A stretch of 64,000 bases of DNA, from NCBI GenBank assembly GCA_020161365.1, contig JAIUNU010000006.1, positions 1 through 64,000 of the forward strand, given 5' to 3'. This DNA is from Pseudomonadota bacterium. GTDB taxonomy: Bacteria; Pseudomonadota; Alphaproteobacteria; Caulobacterales; Caulobacteraceae. Below are positions 9,056 to 16,205 of this stretch, piece by piece. The position numbers and the translations under genes were made by a program. How positions within the stretch are numbered: the first letter of the stretch is position 1; the number at the start of each line of letters is the position of its first letter. The notes under the pieces are model-generated. The model did not search any database and was not told where the DNA came from. It saw only the letters and a program-made list of their open reading frames with translations.

Positions 9056-9535
9056 ATGACAGACGCAGCCACCCTTTCAACCGCCGGCTTTGACCTCACG
9101 CCGCCGACCGAGCCCGAGCGCGAACGCCTGGAGGCCGACCTGACGGCCGAGGAAGCCCGCGTTCTCCTGCATCACGGCACCGAAGCCCCGTTCTGCGGCG
9201 GCCTGCTGGGCGAGAAGAGCCCCGGCGCCTATTGCTGCCGCCTCTGCGGCCTGCCGCTGTTCAAGCACGAAACCAAGTTCGAGAGCGGCACCGGCTGGCC
9301 GAGCTTCTACGCCCCGTTCGCCGAGGATCACGTCATCGGCGTGCGCGACACCTCCTACGGCATGGTCCGCATCGAGACCCGCTGCGCGCGCTGCGACAGC
9401 CACCAGGGCCACGTCTTCCCCGACGGCCCGGCGCCGACGCGGCTGCGCTACTGCATCAACTCGGTGTCGCTGCAGTTCGTGAAGTCCGGCGATCCCCTGC
9501 CCGACCCGCTGCATCGGGGCGATGCGATCGCCTGA
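9056..9535 (+). CDS. msrB: Peptide-methionine (R)-S-oxide reductase MsrB
   Basis: 159 residues. It reduces methionine-R-sulfoxide in oxidised proteins. The SelR fold is clear: two zinc-binding CxxC pairs (Cys61/Cys64 and Cys110/Cys113), the ESGTGWPSF substrate motif and the catalytic RYCINSVSL with Cys133. The ATG at 9056 gives the N-terminus MTDAATLST; the frame extends further upstream only into the divergent gene. No signal peptide is present, so it acts in the cytoplasm. No msrA is seen nearby. Confidence 0.93.
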   Translation: MTDAATLSTAGFDLTPPTEPERERLEADLTAEEARVLLHHGTEAPFCGGLLGEKSPGAYCCRLCGLPLFKHETKFESGTGWPSFYAPFAEDHVIGVRDTSYGMVRIETRCARCDSHQGHVFPDGPAPTRLRYCINSVSLQFVKSGDPLPDPLHRGDAIA

Positions 9536-9615
9536 CCCAAGGGGAAGTTTGACGGCGGACCTATTTCGGCATTCCCTCCGCCAAAAGCTCCGAAGCGAGC
9601 GACGGCGGAGGGAAC

Positions 9616-10656
9616 ATGTCGACGAACGCGAAGGCGCCGCTCGCCCTTCTGGGCGCGGCCGGATCACCCTACACCCGCAAGATGCTGGCGCTGCTGCGCT
9701 TTCGGCGCATCCCGCACGCGATCCACTGGGGCAGTCACCGCAATCCGCCACCGGGCCTGCCCGAGCCGAAGGTGAAGCTGCTGCCCACCTTCTACTTTCC
9801 CACCGCCGATGGCGTCGAGGCGGTGACCGACTCCACGCCGATCATTCGCCGACTTGAGCGCGAGCACGCCGGCCGCTCGGTGATCCCGGACGATCCGGTC
9901 GTCGCCCTCCTCAGTGACCTGATCGAAGACTACGCCGACGAGTGGCTGACCAAGGCGATGTTCCATTTCCGCTGGGCCCATACGGCGGACATCGAGAACG
10001 CCGGGCCTATGCTGATCTTCTGGCACGACCCCACACTGCCCGGCCAGGTCGCCGAGGCGGCCGCGCGCGAGATCTCAAAGCGCCAGATCGACCGCCTCTA
10101 TGTGGTGGGCTCCAACCCGACCACCGCCGCCACCATCGAGGCCAGCTACGCCCGCTTCGTCGAGGTGCTGGACGGCCTGATCGAGCGCCAAGGCTATGTG
10201 GTGGGCGCCCGCCCCTCGGCGGCGGACTTCGCGATCCAGGGCCAGCTGTCGCAGCTGGCGATCATCGAACCGACTTCGGCGGCGATCACCGTCCAGCGCT
10301 CGCGCCGGGTTCGGGCCTGGCTCGACCGGGTGGAGGACCTGTCAGGCCTGGAGCCCGACGCCGCCCACTGGGCCTCGCGCGCCGACCTTGCCGACACGCT
10401 GCGCCCGCTGCTGACCGAGATCGGCAGGGTCTATGCGCCGTTCTTGCTGGCCAACGCCAAGGCGGCGATGGGCGGCGCCGAAACAGTCGAGACGGTGATC
10501 GACGGACGCCCCTGGACCCAGCCGACCTTCCCCTACCAGGCCAAGTGCCTGATGGCGCTGCGGCAGGCTCATGCCGCGCTGTCGGAGGCCGATCGCGCGG
10601 CGGCTGACGCCCTGCTGGCGGGGACGGGGTGTGAGGCGCTGTTTGGGGGGATATGA
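9616..10656 (+). CDS. Glutathione S-transferase family protein
   Basis: 346 residues, longer than a typical GST of about 210. The first 80 residues form a thioredoxin-like GST domain (AGSPYTRKMLALLRFRRIPH, then KLLPTFYFP and DSTPIIRRLE). The helical C-terminal domain includes YVVGARPSAADFAIQGQL, a typical GST-C capping motif. A further 100 residues containing PWTQPTFPYQAKCL follow. The substrate is unknown. It begins 80 bp after msrB on the same strand, so a loose thiol-redox association with msrB is possible but not proven. Confidence 0.8.
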   Translation: MSTNAKAPLALLGAAGSPYTRKMLALLRFRRIPHAIHWGSHRNPPPGLPEPKVKLLPTFYFPTADGVEAVTDSTPIIRRLEREHAGRSVIPDDPVVALLSDLIEDYADEWLTKAMFHFRWAHTADIENAGPMLIFWHDPTLPGQVAEAAAREISKRQIDRLYVVGSNPTTAATIEASYARFVEVLDGLIERQGYVVGARPSAADFAIQGQLSQLAIIEPTSAAITVQRSRRVRAWLDRVEDLSGLEPDAAHWASRADLADTLRPLLTEIGRVYAPFLLANAKAAMGGAETVETVIDGRPWTQPTFPYQAKCLMALRQAHAALSEADRAAADALLAGTGCEALFGGI

Positions 10657-10765
10657 AAGCCGCCCATCAGGTTTCCTCAAATCCTACTCAATTGATATGA
10701 ATTGAGCTGCAACCCCGCCGCGCCCTAGAGATCGCTCATCAGCGCTCAATCCCCGGCGGACGACC

Positions 10766-11473
10766 ATGACCTTGCAAGCCCGTGACGCCACGCCGCCGAT
10801 CCTGATCGTGCCGGGCCTCTACAACTCGGGGCCTGACCACTGGCAGTCGCACTGGGAGCGGGACCTGCCGGGCGCCGGGCGTGTGGAGCAGCAGGACTGG
10901 GAGCGCCCCCTGCTGGGCGACTGGACGATCAGCCTGGCCGAAGCCGTGCGCCAGCGGCCCGGCGCGATCCTGGTGGCTCATAGCCTGGGCTGCGCCTTGG
11001 TCGCCCACTTCGCCCGGGTGACAGGCGGGCGCGGCGTGGGCGGGGCCATGCTGGTGGCGCCGGCCGACGTCAATCGTGAGGGGCCGGCGGGCCGCTTGCT
11101 GGTCGGCTTCTCGCCCATTCCCCGCCAGCGCCTGCCGTTTCCGAGCCTGGTCGTGGCCAGCCGCAACGATCCCTATGTCGAGATCGAGCGCGCCGAAGCC
11201 TTCGCGCGCGGCTGGGGGTCCGAGTTCGTCGACCTGGGGCGAGCGGGCCACATCAATGTGGCCTCCGGTCACGGCGCATGGCCAAAGGGGCGAGCCCTGC
11301 TGAACCGCCTGGTCCGGCGCGTCACGGACGACGCTCGACAGAAGGAAAGGAAGTTGGTGCGGGCGGTCGGGGTCGAACCGACACTCCTTTCGGAACCGGA
11401 TTTTGAGTCCGGCGCGTCTACCAGTTTCACCACGCCCGCACACCTTCGCCTGCGCGAAGGGTGGTCTTCCTAG
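10766..11473 (+). CDS. RBBP9/YdeN-type serine hydrolase, frame continuing through an antisense tRNA
   Basis: 235 residues. The alpha/beta hydrolase triad is visible: nucleophile in VAHSLGCALV, aspartate in SRNDPYVE and histidine in AGHINVASGHG. The family normally ends near residue 185, about where ALLNRLVRR lies. Here no stop occurs until 11473, so the last 40-odd residues (VGVEPTLLSEPDFESG and on) are the reverse complement of the tRNA-Leu gene. A mutated or lost stop codon before the tRNA is the simplest explanation. The catalytic part is intact; whether the tail is tolerated or the message is unstable is unknown. The substrate is unknown. Confidence 0.75.
   Translation: MTLQARDATPPILIVPGLYNSGPDHWQSHWERDLPGAGRVEQQDWERPLLGDWTISLAEAVRQRPGAILVAHSLGCALVAHFARVTGGRGVGGAMLVAPADVNREGPAGRLLVGFSPIPRQRLPFPSLVVASRNDPYVEIERAEAFARGWGSEFVDLGRAGHINVASGHGAWPKGRALLNRLVRRVTDDARQKERKLVRAVGVEPTLLSEPDFESGASTSFTTPAHLRLREGWSS
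11355..11439 (-). tRNA. tRNA-Leu (anticodon CAA)
   Basis: An 85-nt cloverleaf with encoded CCA. The acceptor stem GCGGGCG pairs with CGCCCGC, followed by discriminator A. The D arm is GGTGAAACTGGTAGAC, the anticodon loop CTCAAAA holds CAA, the variable arm is long as in class II tRNAs, and the T loop is GGTTCGACCCC. It lies wholly inside, and antisense to, the 3' end of the preceding hydrolase frame. Confidence 0.95.
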
Positions 11474-11540
11474 CAGGCGTTCGCGGCGAATTCCAGAGGC
11501 GCGATGGACGGTTTAGCATCGCTCCACACGGAGATTCTCG

Positions 11541-12533
11541 ATGCTGCGACCCGGCCCCCGCAACCTGATCACCGACGTCGCGGGCCTGAAGGTGGGCTGC
11601 GTCGAGGACGAGGCTGTCCGCACCGGCGTGACGGTGGTGCTGTGCCCCGAGGCCTGGACGGCCGCCGTCGACGTGCGCGGCGGCGGCCCGGCGGTGCGCG
11701 AGACCGATACGCTGAGGCCCGAGAACAGCTTCTCCAAGGCCCACGCGATCTGCTTATCGGGTGGATCGGTGTTTGGTCTTGGCGCGGCCGATGGCGTCGC
11801 GTCGGCCTTGTCGGCCCGCGACGTTGGCCTGCGCATCACGGCGGGAACACCGGCCATTCCGATCGTGCCGGCGGCTTGCCTGCATGACCTTTCCAACGGC
11901 GGCGACAAGGCCTGGGGCCTGACCCCGCCTTATCGCGCCCTCGGCATCAAGGCGGTCGAGGCGGCCGGCGAGGATTTCCCGCTCGGCCCAGTCGGCGCGG
12001 GACGCGGGGCCATGGCGGGCGTGCGGCCGGGCGGACTGGGCTCGGCCTCGATCGACCTTGGCGACGGGCTGATCGTCGGCGCGCTGGTGGCCGCCAATCC
12101 GGTGGGCTCTGCCTACATGGCCGATGGCGAGACCTTCTGGGCCTGGCCATTCGAGATCGACGGCGAGTTCGGCGGCCACCGCCCTGGAGCCATGCCGTCG
12201 GCGGTCGAGCCACTTCCGGACGACTCGAAGCTGGGCGCGCGACTCAAGGCCGGCGCCAACACGACGCTGGCCCTGGTGGCCACGACCGCCGATCTGTCCA
12301 CCGCCGAAGCCCAACGCATGGCGATGATGGCGCATGACGGGATGGCGCGCGCCGTGCGCCCCGCCCATACGCCGTTCGACGGCGACGTCGTCTTCGCCCT
12401 GGCGTCCGGCGCCAAGCCGCTGGGCGAGGATCCTGTGCGCGGCGTCCTGCGAACCCGAATCGGCTCGGCGGCGGCCGACTGTCTCGCGCGGGCGATGGCC
12501 CGGGCGGTCTATGAAAGCCGAGAGCGCCGCTGA
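11541..12533 (+). CDS. P1 family (DmpA/NylC-type) self-processing peptidase
   Basis: 330 residues. Opening GPRNLITDVAGLKVGC is a family signature, as is the LSGGSVFGLGAADGV segment. The Ntn-type autocleavage site is GANTTLALVATT, so cleavage is expected between Asn240 and Thr241, giving alpha and beta chains with Thr241 as nucleophile. Relatives are D/L-aminopeptidases, beta-peptidyl aminopeptidases and 6-aminohexanoate-oligomer hydrolases; the specificity here is unknown. No signal peptide is evident. It ends 3 bp before the convergent MarR gene. Confidence 0.88.
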   Translation: MLRPGPRNLITDVAGLKVGCVEDEAVRTGVTVVLCPEAWTAAVDVRGGGPAVRETDTLRPENSFSKAHAICLSGGSVFGLGAADGVASALSARDVGLRITAGTPAIPIVPAACLHDLSNGGDKAWGLTPPYRALGIKAVEAAGEDFPLGPVGAGRGAMAGVRPGGLGSASIDLGDGLIVGALVAANPVGSAYMADGETFWAWPFEIDGEFGGHRPGAMPSAVEPLPDDSKLGARLKAGANTTLALVATTADLSTAEAQRMAMMAHDGMARAVRPAHTPFDGDVVFALASGAKPLGEDPVRGVLRTRIGSAAADCLARAMARAVYESRERR

Positions 12534-12536
12534 ACC

Positions 12537-13046
12537 TTACGGCGGCGTGATCGTCTCGCCGCCGGCCAGCTGGATGGCGGCCGTCTCCAGGTGATCGAGC
12601 AGGCGCTTGAAGGTGGCCACCTCGCTGGGGGCCAGGCCGGCGAGCAGCGTCGCCTCATAGGCCAGGGCCAGGGGGGCGATCTCCGCGAACAGCCGGCGCC
12701 CGGCGGCCGTGAGCTCCAGCGTGTGGGAGCGGCGATCCGTCCGCACCGTGGTGCGCGCCACCAGCCGGCGCACGACCAACTCCTGGGCGGCGCGGCTGAC
12801 CCGGACCTTGTCCATCGCGGTGCGGGTGACGGCGGTGTGCGGGGTCAGCGCGCCCTCGGCGAGCACCGACATCAGCCGCCATTGCGGAATCGTCAGGCCA
12901 AAGCGGTCTTCATAGGCCCGCGCGATCAGGCGACTGACAGCGGCTGACGCCGTCGCCAGGCGATACGGCACATAGTCCGAGAGGCTGACATTGGCCTCGG
13001 GCGCTGCGGGCGCGCCAGACGTGATCGGAGAGACCGTTGCGGTCAT
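12537..13046 (-). CDS. MarR family transcriptional regulator
   Basis: 169 residues. The winged-helix core runs from about residue 45 (VSRLIARAYEDRFGLTIPQWRLM) through the recognition helix (MDKVRVSRAAQELVVRRLV) to the wing (RTDRRSHTLELTAAGRRLF). MarR proteins are usually dimeric repressors that release DNA on binding small aromatic ligands. The ATG at 13046 is preferred because a GGAGGACGAAAGGAAGG site precedes it; the open frame extends 26 codons further upstream. Its target is not clear. The convergent P1 peptidase is the nearest neighbour. Confidence 0.85.
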   Translation of the reverse strand: MTATVSPITSGAPAAPEANVSLSDYVPYRLATASAAVSRLIARAYEDRFGLTIPQWRLMSVLAEGALTPHTAVTRTAMDKVRVSRAAQELVVRRLVARTTVRTDRRSHTLELTAAGRRLFAEIAPLALAYEATLLAGLAPSEVATFKRLLDHLETAAIQLAGGETITPP

Positions 13047-13271
13047 GTCCCTTCCTTTCGTCCTCCCTGGCGCGGTCGCCTTCGGAAGGAGCGACCTTTC
13101 GCTTGATCCGTTCAGACCGACCAAGACCCGGCTGGGCCCTGTCGGTCCTGTCTGTTTGAGCTTCGCCGCCGCAGGAGCTCAATGCTCGTTACGATCCGCG
13201 TCGAATACACGCCATAATCGCACGTCACTTGGGCAGAGAATAGCCGTCTCGCCTTCCTGAACAGCGATCCG

Positions 13272-14039
13272 TCAATGATGGGCCACTGCGGCGAGCTTGT
13301 CCTTGGGCGGCTCCGGCGTGGTCAGCAGCGCCTTCTGGCAGGCGCGCAACTCGTCGAGGCAGGTCTTGCGATTCCAGAAGTCGGAGAACTCGGCGACGGC
13401 CAGCCGCAGGAGCTGGATGTGCTCCTTGTATTCAACGGGTTTGGGCGCGTCGTCATGATCATCGTGGTCGCCGTGGCCGGGCTTGGCGTCGGTCAGCAGC
13501 ACCGTCTGCGAGCCCACGATCGTCACATTGCGACTCAGCACCTCGACGCCGGCCTTGGCGGGCGCGGCCTTGGGGTCGTCGTGATGACCGCCGGCGGCGT
13601 GGTCGTGATCCTTGTCATGGCCCTTGGCGTCATGACCCTTGCCGTGGCCGTGCTTGTCGGCCTTGCCGTGGTCGTCCTTCTTCTCCTCGGGACGCTCGCC
13701 CTTCATGCCCTTGTTGAGCTGCTCGAAGGCCTTGCCGCAGGGGCCGCCGAACACCAGCAGCGGACCGATCCGCAGTTGGACCTCGTCGATCAGATCCTGG
13801 GTCTTGGCCACAAGCTCGCCGGAGTGGGCGCTGCTGGCGGCCACGCACTTGGCCTTGATGGCCTCGTGGATGATCTTGGGCGTCTCGCCGTGCTTCTCGC
13901 CCTTGTCGCCGCGCCCCGTCAGCCGTCCGGCGAAGAAGGCCAAGCCGATGATCGCCAGGCCGGCGAGCACCAGAAGGAAAACCAGCGTCGGATCGAAGAC
14001 CGGCACAGGTTGGTCGACCGGGAATTCTGACTGGTACAC
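13272..14039 (-). CDS. Single-pass membrane protein with a histidine-rich domain
   Basis: 255 residues of unrecognised family. A short N-terminus is followed by one membrane helix at about 17-42 (LVFLLVLAGLAIIGLAFFAG) and a soluble region with Cys63 and Cys100. A low-complexity stretch of about 70 residues built from HGHGK, KGHDKDHDH and GDHDDHDD units follows, and the C-terminus carries two more Cys (CLDELRAC). Histidine/aspartate runs of this kind often bind zinc, nickel or cobalt, but that is an inference. GGAGA precedes the ATG. Upstream at 14088-14095 is ATGGTTAA, the complement of a CtrA half-site (TTAACCAT). Confidence 0.75.
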   Translation of the reverse strand: MYQSEFPVDQPVPVFDPTLVFLLVLAGLAIIGLAFFAGRLTGRGDKGEKHGETPKIIHEAIKAKCVAASSAHSGELVAKTQDLIDEVQLRIGPLLVFGGPCGKAFEQLNKGMKGERPEEKKDDHGKADKHGHGKGHDAKGHDKDHDHAAGGHHDDPKAAPAKAGVEVLSRNVTIVGSQTVLLTDAKPGHGDHDDHDDAPKPVEYKEHIQLLRLAVAEFSDFWNRKTCLDELRACQKALLTTPEPPKDKLAAVAHH

Positions 14040-14127
14040 GCTGATGTCTCCGCCCCACGCGACGCGCCATTCTCATGACGCATCGTATGGTTAACGCAAC
14101 AGCGTTATTGATGCACGGCCAAGGTGC

Positions 14128-14370
14128 TCAGGACGGCCGATAAATGATCGCCGAAACGCGGGCGCCGTGCTCGTAGCGGGACGCCCCCCCGTAGACGGCG
14201 ACCTCACAGAGGATGTCGCCGTGCTCGGCTGCGGCCCAGATATAGCTGCGCTCGACCTCGACATTGCGGCCTGCAGGCGAGATCCCCTCAAAGGTGTCGC
14301 CCCACGGCACGACGCCCTTCAGGTCCTGCCAGCGCAGCGTGACGGCGCGGGACAGCTCGTCGCGCGCCAT
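14128..14370 (-). CDS. Small hypothetical protein, start uncertain
   Basis: 80 residues from the first ATG, ending SAIIYRPS. The family is not recognised, and the composition suggests a small beta-rich cytosolic protein (VEVERSYIWAAAEHGDILCEVAVYG). The region upstream of the ATG stays open and looks coding (IRQRAEALSTSDPDLEAM), overlapping the end of the DUF3297 gene, but contains no ATG, GTG or TTG before a stop. The GGAGG is only 2 bp from the chosen ATG, which is poor spacing. A rare start such as ATT, or a sequence change that removed the start, is possible. Confidence 0.6.
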   Translation of the reverse strand: MARDELSRAVTLRWQDLKGVVPWGDTFEGISPAGRNVEVERSYIWAAAEHGDILCEVAVYGGASRYEHGARVSAIIYRPS

Positions 14371-14404
14371 CGCCTCCAGGTCAGGATCGCTCGTCGACAG
14401 CGCC

Positions 14405-14653
14405 TCAGCCCTCTGCCGTATCGCGGAAATAGGCCTCGACCTCGCCCTGCAGCTTGATCGTCATCGGATTTCCCTTGCGGTCCAAGGTCTTGCCGGCCGC
14501 GACCCGCACCCACTTCTCGCTGATGCAGTATTCCTCGACATTGGTCTTCTCGACACCCTTAAAGCGGATGCCGATGCCGCGTTCCAGGAGATCGGCGTCG
14601 TAGTAAGGGCTGTCCGGATTGACGGAGAGGCGGTCGGGGGGCGTGTCGCTCAT
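14405..14653 (-). CDS. DUF3297 family protein
   Basis: 82 residues beginning MSDTPPDRLSVNPDSPYYD, with the family core GIGIRFKGVEKTNVEEYC followed by WVRVAAGKTLDRKGNPMTIK. The length matches the family. These are small soluble proteins found mainly in alpha- and gammaproteobacteria and have no established function. The upstream frame is open but lacks family sequence, so the ATG at 14653 is used. It is followed 34 bp later by the small hypothetical gene on the same strand. Confidence 0.85.
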   Translation of the reverse strand: MSDTPPDRLSVNPDSPYYDADLLERGIGIRFKGVEKTNVEEYCISEKWVRVAAGKTLDRKGNPMTIKLQGEVEAYFRDTAEG

Positions 14654-14774
14654 GGTCTTCAGCTTTCGGTGCGGGCCGCGCGGCCCTTGTCTTGGCCGGC
14701 GGTGATAGCCACGAAACGCGCAGAAGCCAAATCCTGAGGGACATCCCCTCCCCTGGCCGCGCCTTCTTCGGCGC

Positions 14775-15242
14775 TCAGGTCGTCTGGTCGCTCTTGATCG
14801 GATCGGCGGCCGAGACCACCCCGTCATTGTTGGTGTCGTGAGTCACGAACATCCGCCAGCCCGAATAGTCGAACTCGGCCTTGGTGATTCCGCCGCTCTT
14901 GTCGCTGTCGAGCACCCCGAACCGGACATCGGTCTGCCGCATCTGGCGCATCCGCTCCTCGTCCTTCTTGTCAGGCGTCATGTCCGAGGCGGCGAGCTTG
15001 GCCTCCAGCCGCGCCTTGAACTCGGCGACGTACTCGGCTTGCGACAGCACGCCGCTCTTGTCTGTGTCGGTCTTTGCGAACTGAAGGGCGCGGGTGGCGG
15101 CGTATTCGTCCTTGGTGACGACGCCGTCGCCGTTCTGGTCCTGCTCCTTGATGAAGATGTCGCGGGCGTGCGAGGCGGCTTGGGCCCCGCCGGCGATCAA
15201 GGACAGGGCCGCAGCGGCGGTCAGGAGGGTGCGGGTCTTCAT
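14775..15242 (-). CDS. Exported EF-hand calcium-binding protein
   Basis: 155 residues. Signal peptide MKTRTLLTAAAALSLIAGGAQA, then four EF-hand-like loops: DQNGDGVVTKDE, DTDKSGVLSQAE, DSDKSGGITKAE and DTNNDGVVSAAD. The loops keep Asp at positions 1, 3 and 12-equivalents or close variants, so calcium binding is likely. It lies 14 bp downstream of the DUF4198 gene and is probably co-transcribed with it, opposite the TonB receptor. The role in that locus is unknown; periplasmic metal buffering is one inference. Confidence 0.85.
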   Translation of the reverse strand: MKTRTLLTAAAALSLIAGGAQAASHARDIFIKEQDQNGDGVVTKDEYAATRALQFAKTDTDKSGVLSQAEYVAEFKARLEAKLAASDMTPDKKDEERMRQMRQTDVRFGVLDSDKSGGITKAEFDYSGWRMFVTHDTNNDGVVSAADPIKSDQTT

Positions 15243-15256
15243 GACGGGTCTTTCGC

Positions 15257-16042
15257 TCAACGGAGGGATTCGAAGGTCAGGGCGTAGGTGAAGCTCTGGC
15301 CCGGCTGGCCGGGGGCCGGTGCGGCGACCCGGTAGCGAGACTGGATCTGGTAGACGCCCGACCGATCCACCCGGACGGCGAAGCGGCCGCGGGCGTCGCT
15401 CTTCAGCGTCTTGGGGGCGGTCTTGGTGTCGGCGTAGCGGTCGTCTGCGCCGTGCAGGGTGATCGGCTGGCCGGCCACGGGCTTGCCGTCGAAGAGCACC
15501 TCGAACACTGCGTCCTGGCCGGTGACGATCTTGCTGGGATGGGTTACGGCCCGGAACTCCAGGCCCTTGCCATGGGGCGCCAAAGCCGTGTCGTTGGGCG
15601 CGCCGCGCGTGACATAGACCTCGGCCAGGGTCAGGCTCTGCATGTCGATGGCGTCGGCCGGCGCCTTGGCGCCTTCGAAGAACGCCCATTCGCCCTTGAC
15701 CAGGGCCGCCTTGGCGACCCGGCCGGCGCGCAGGCCGGTGGTGATCCTATAGGTGCCGGGCTTCTCGGTCGTCGCCTCGACCAGCGCGAGCTCGCGCGTA
15801 TAGAGCGGAACCAGGGCGGTGCGCACACCGTCGGGACCGATCACGGCGTAACCGTCCGACTTCATCGCCACTTCAGGCGTGAAGAAGCTCTCGGTGAAGG
15901 CGCCCTGCACCGTCACGATCTTGCGGTCCGAGGCGTCGAACACGGTCGGCAGCAGATACGGCGAGTGGGCCTGGGCGACGGGCCCGAGCAGGGCGGACAG
16001 CAGCGCGCCGCCTGCCAGGCTGGCGCGAAACGAACGGATCAT
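15257..16042 (-). CDS. DUF4198 periplasmic protein
   Basis: 261 residues with a signal peptide ending VAQAHSPYLLPT; the mature protein starting AHSPYLLP is characteristic of DUF4198. The C-terminal half is a carboxypeptidase-regulatory or CNA-B-like beta domain (GKPVAGQPITLHGADD and RFAVRVDRSGVYQI). DUF4198 proteins often sit beside TonB receptors and metal transporters and have been proposed to assist metal uptake. Here the gene is divergent from a TonB receptor across a palindromic operator, which supports the metal link. The function itself is inferred from context. Confidence 0.82.
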   Translation of the reverse strand: MIRSFRASLAGGALLSALLGPVAQAHSPYLLPTVFDASDRKIVTVQGAFTESFFTPEVAMKSDGYAVIGPDGVRTALVPLYTRELALVEATTEKPGTYRITTGLRAGRVAKAALVKGEWAFFEGAKAPADAIDMQSLTLAEVYVTRGAPNDTALAPHGKGLEFRAVTHPSKIVTGQDAVFEVLFDGKPVAGQPITLHGADDRYADTKTAPKTLKSDARGRFAVRVDRSGVYQIQSRYRVAAPAPGQPGQSFTYALTFESLR

Positions 16043-16091
16043 TGGACGAACCCCAAGCGCCGCGTCGGTTGCGGCGACTCCGCTTTATTGC

Positions 16092-16112
16092 GATTGATTC
16101 TGAGAATCAATC
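16092..16112. promoter_or_regulatory. Candidate Fur-type operator palindrome
   Basis: GATTGATTCT and AGAATCAATC flank a single central G, a perfect 10-bp inverted repeat. It lies 49 bp upstream of the DUF4198 start and 93 bp upstream of the TonB receptor start. The size, AT-richness and TGATTCT/AGAATCA halves fit a Fur-like metalloregulator site in an iron-uptake intergenic region. Which regulator binds is an inference. Confidence 0.6.
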
Positions 16113-16205
16113 TTAATTAGCTTGACCACGCCCCCATCGAACCGTAGGCCCCTCACCGTCAGTTGCGAGTCATTCGCATATCAAAATGTTAAGAAGGGGA
16201 TCTCG

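Noticed and set aside
10766..11473. Calling the hydrolase a pseudogene
   Set aside because: The catalytic triad and full domain are intact; only the tail is abnormal, so it is kept as a CDS.
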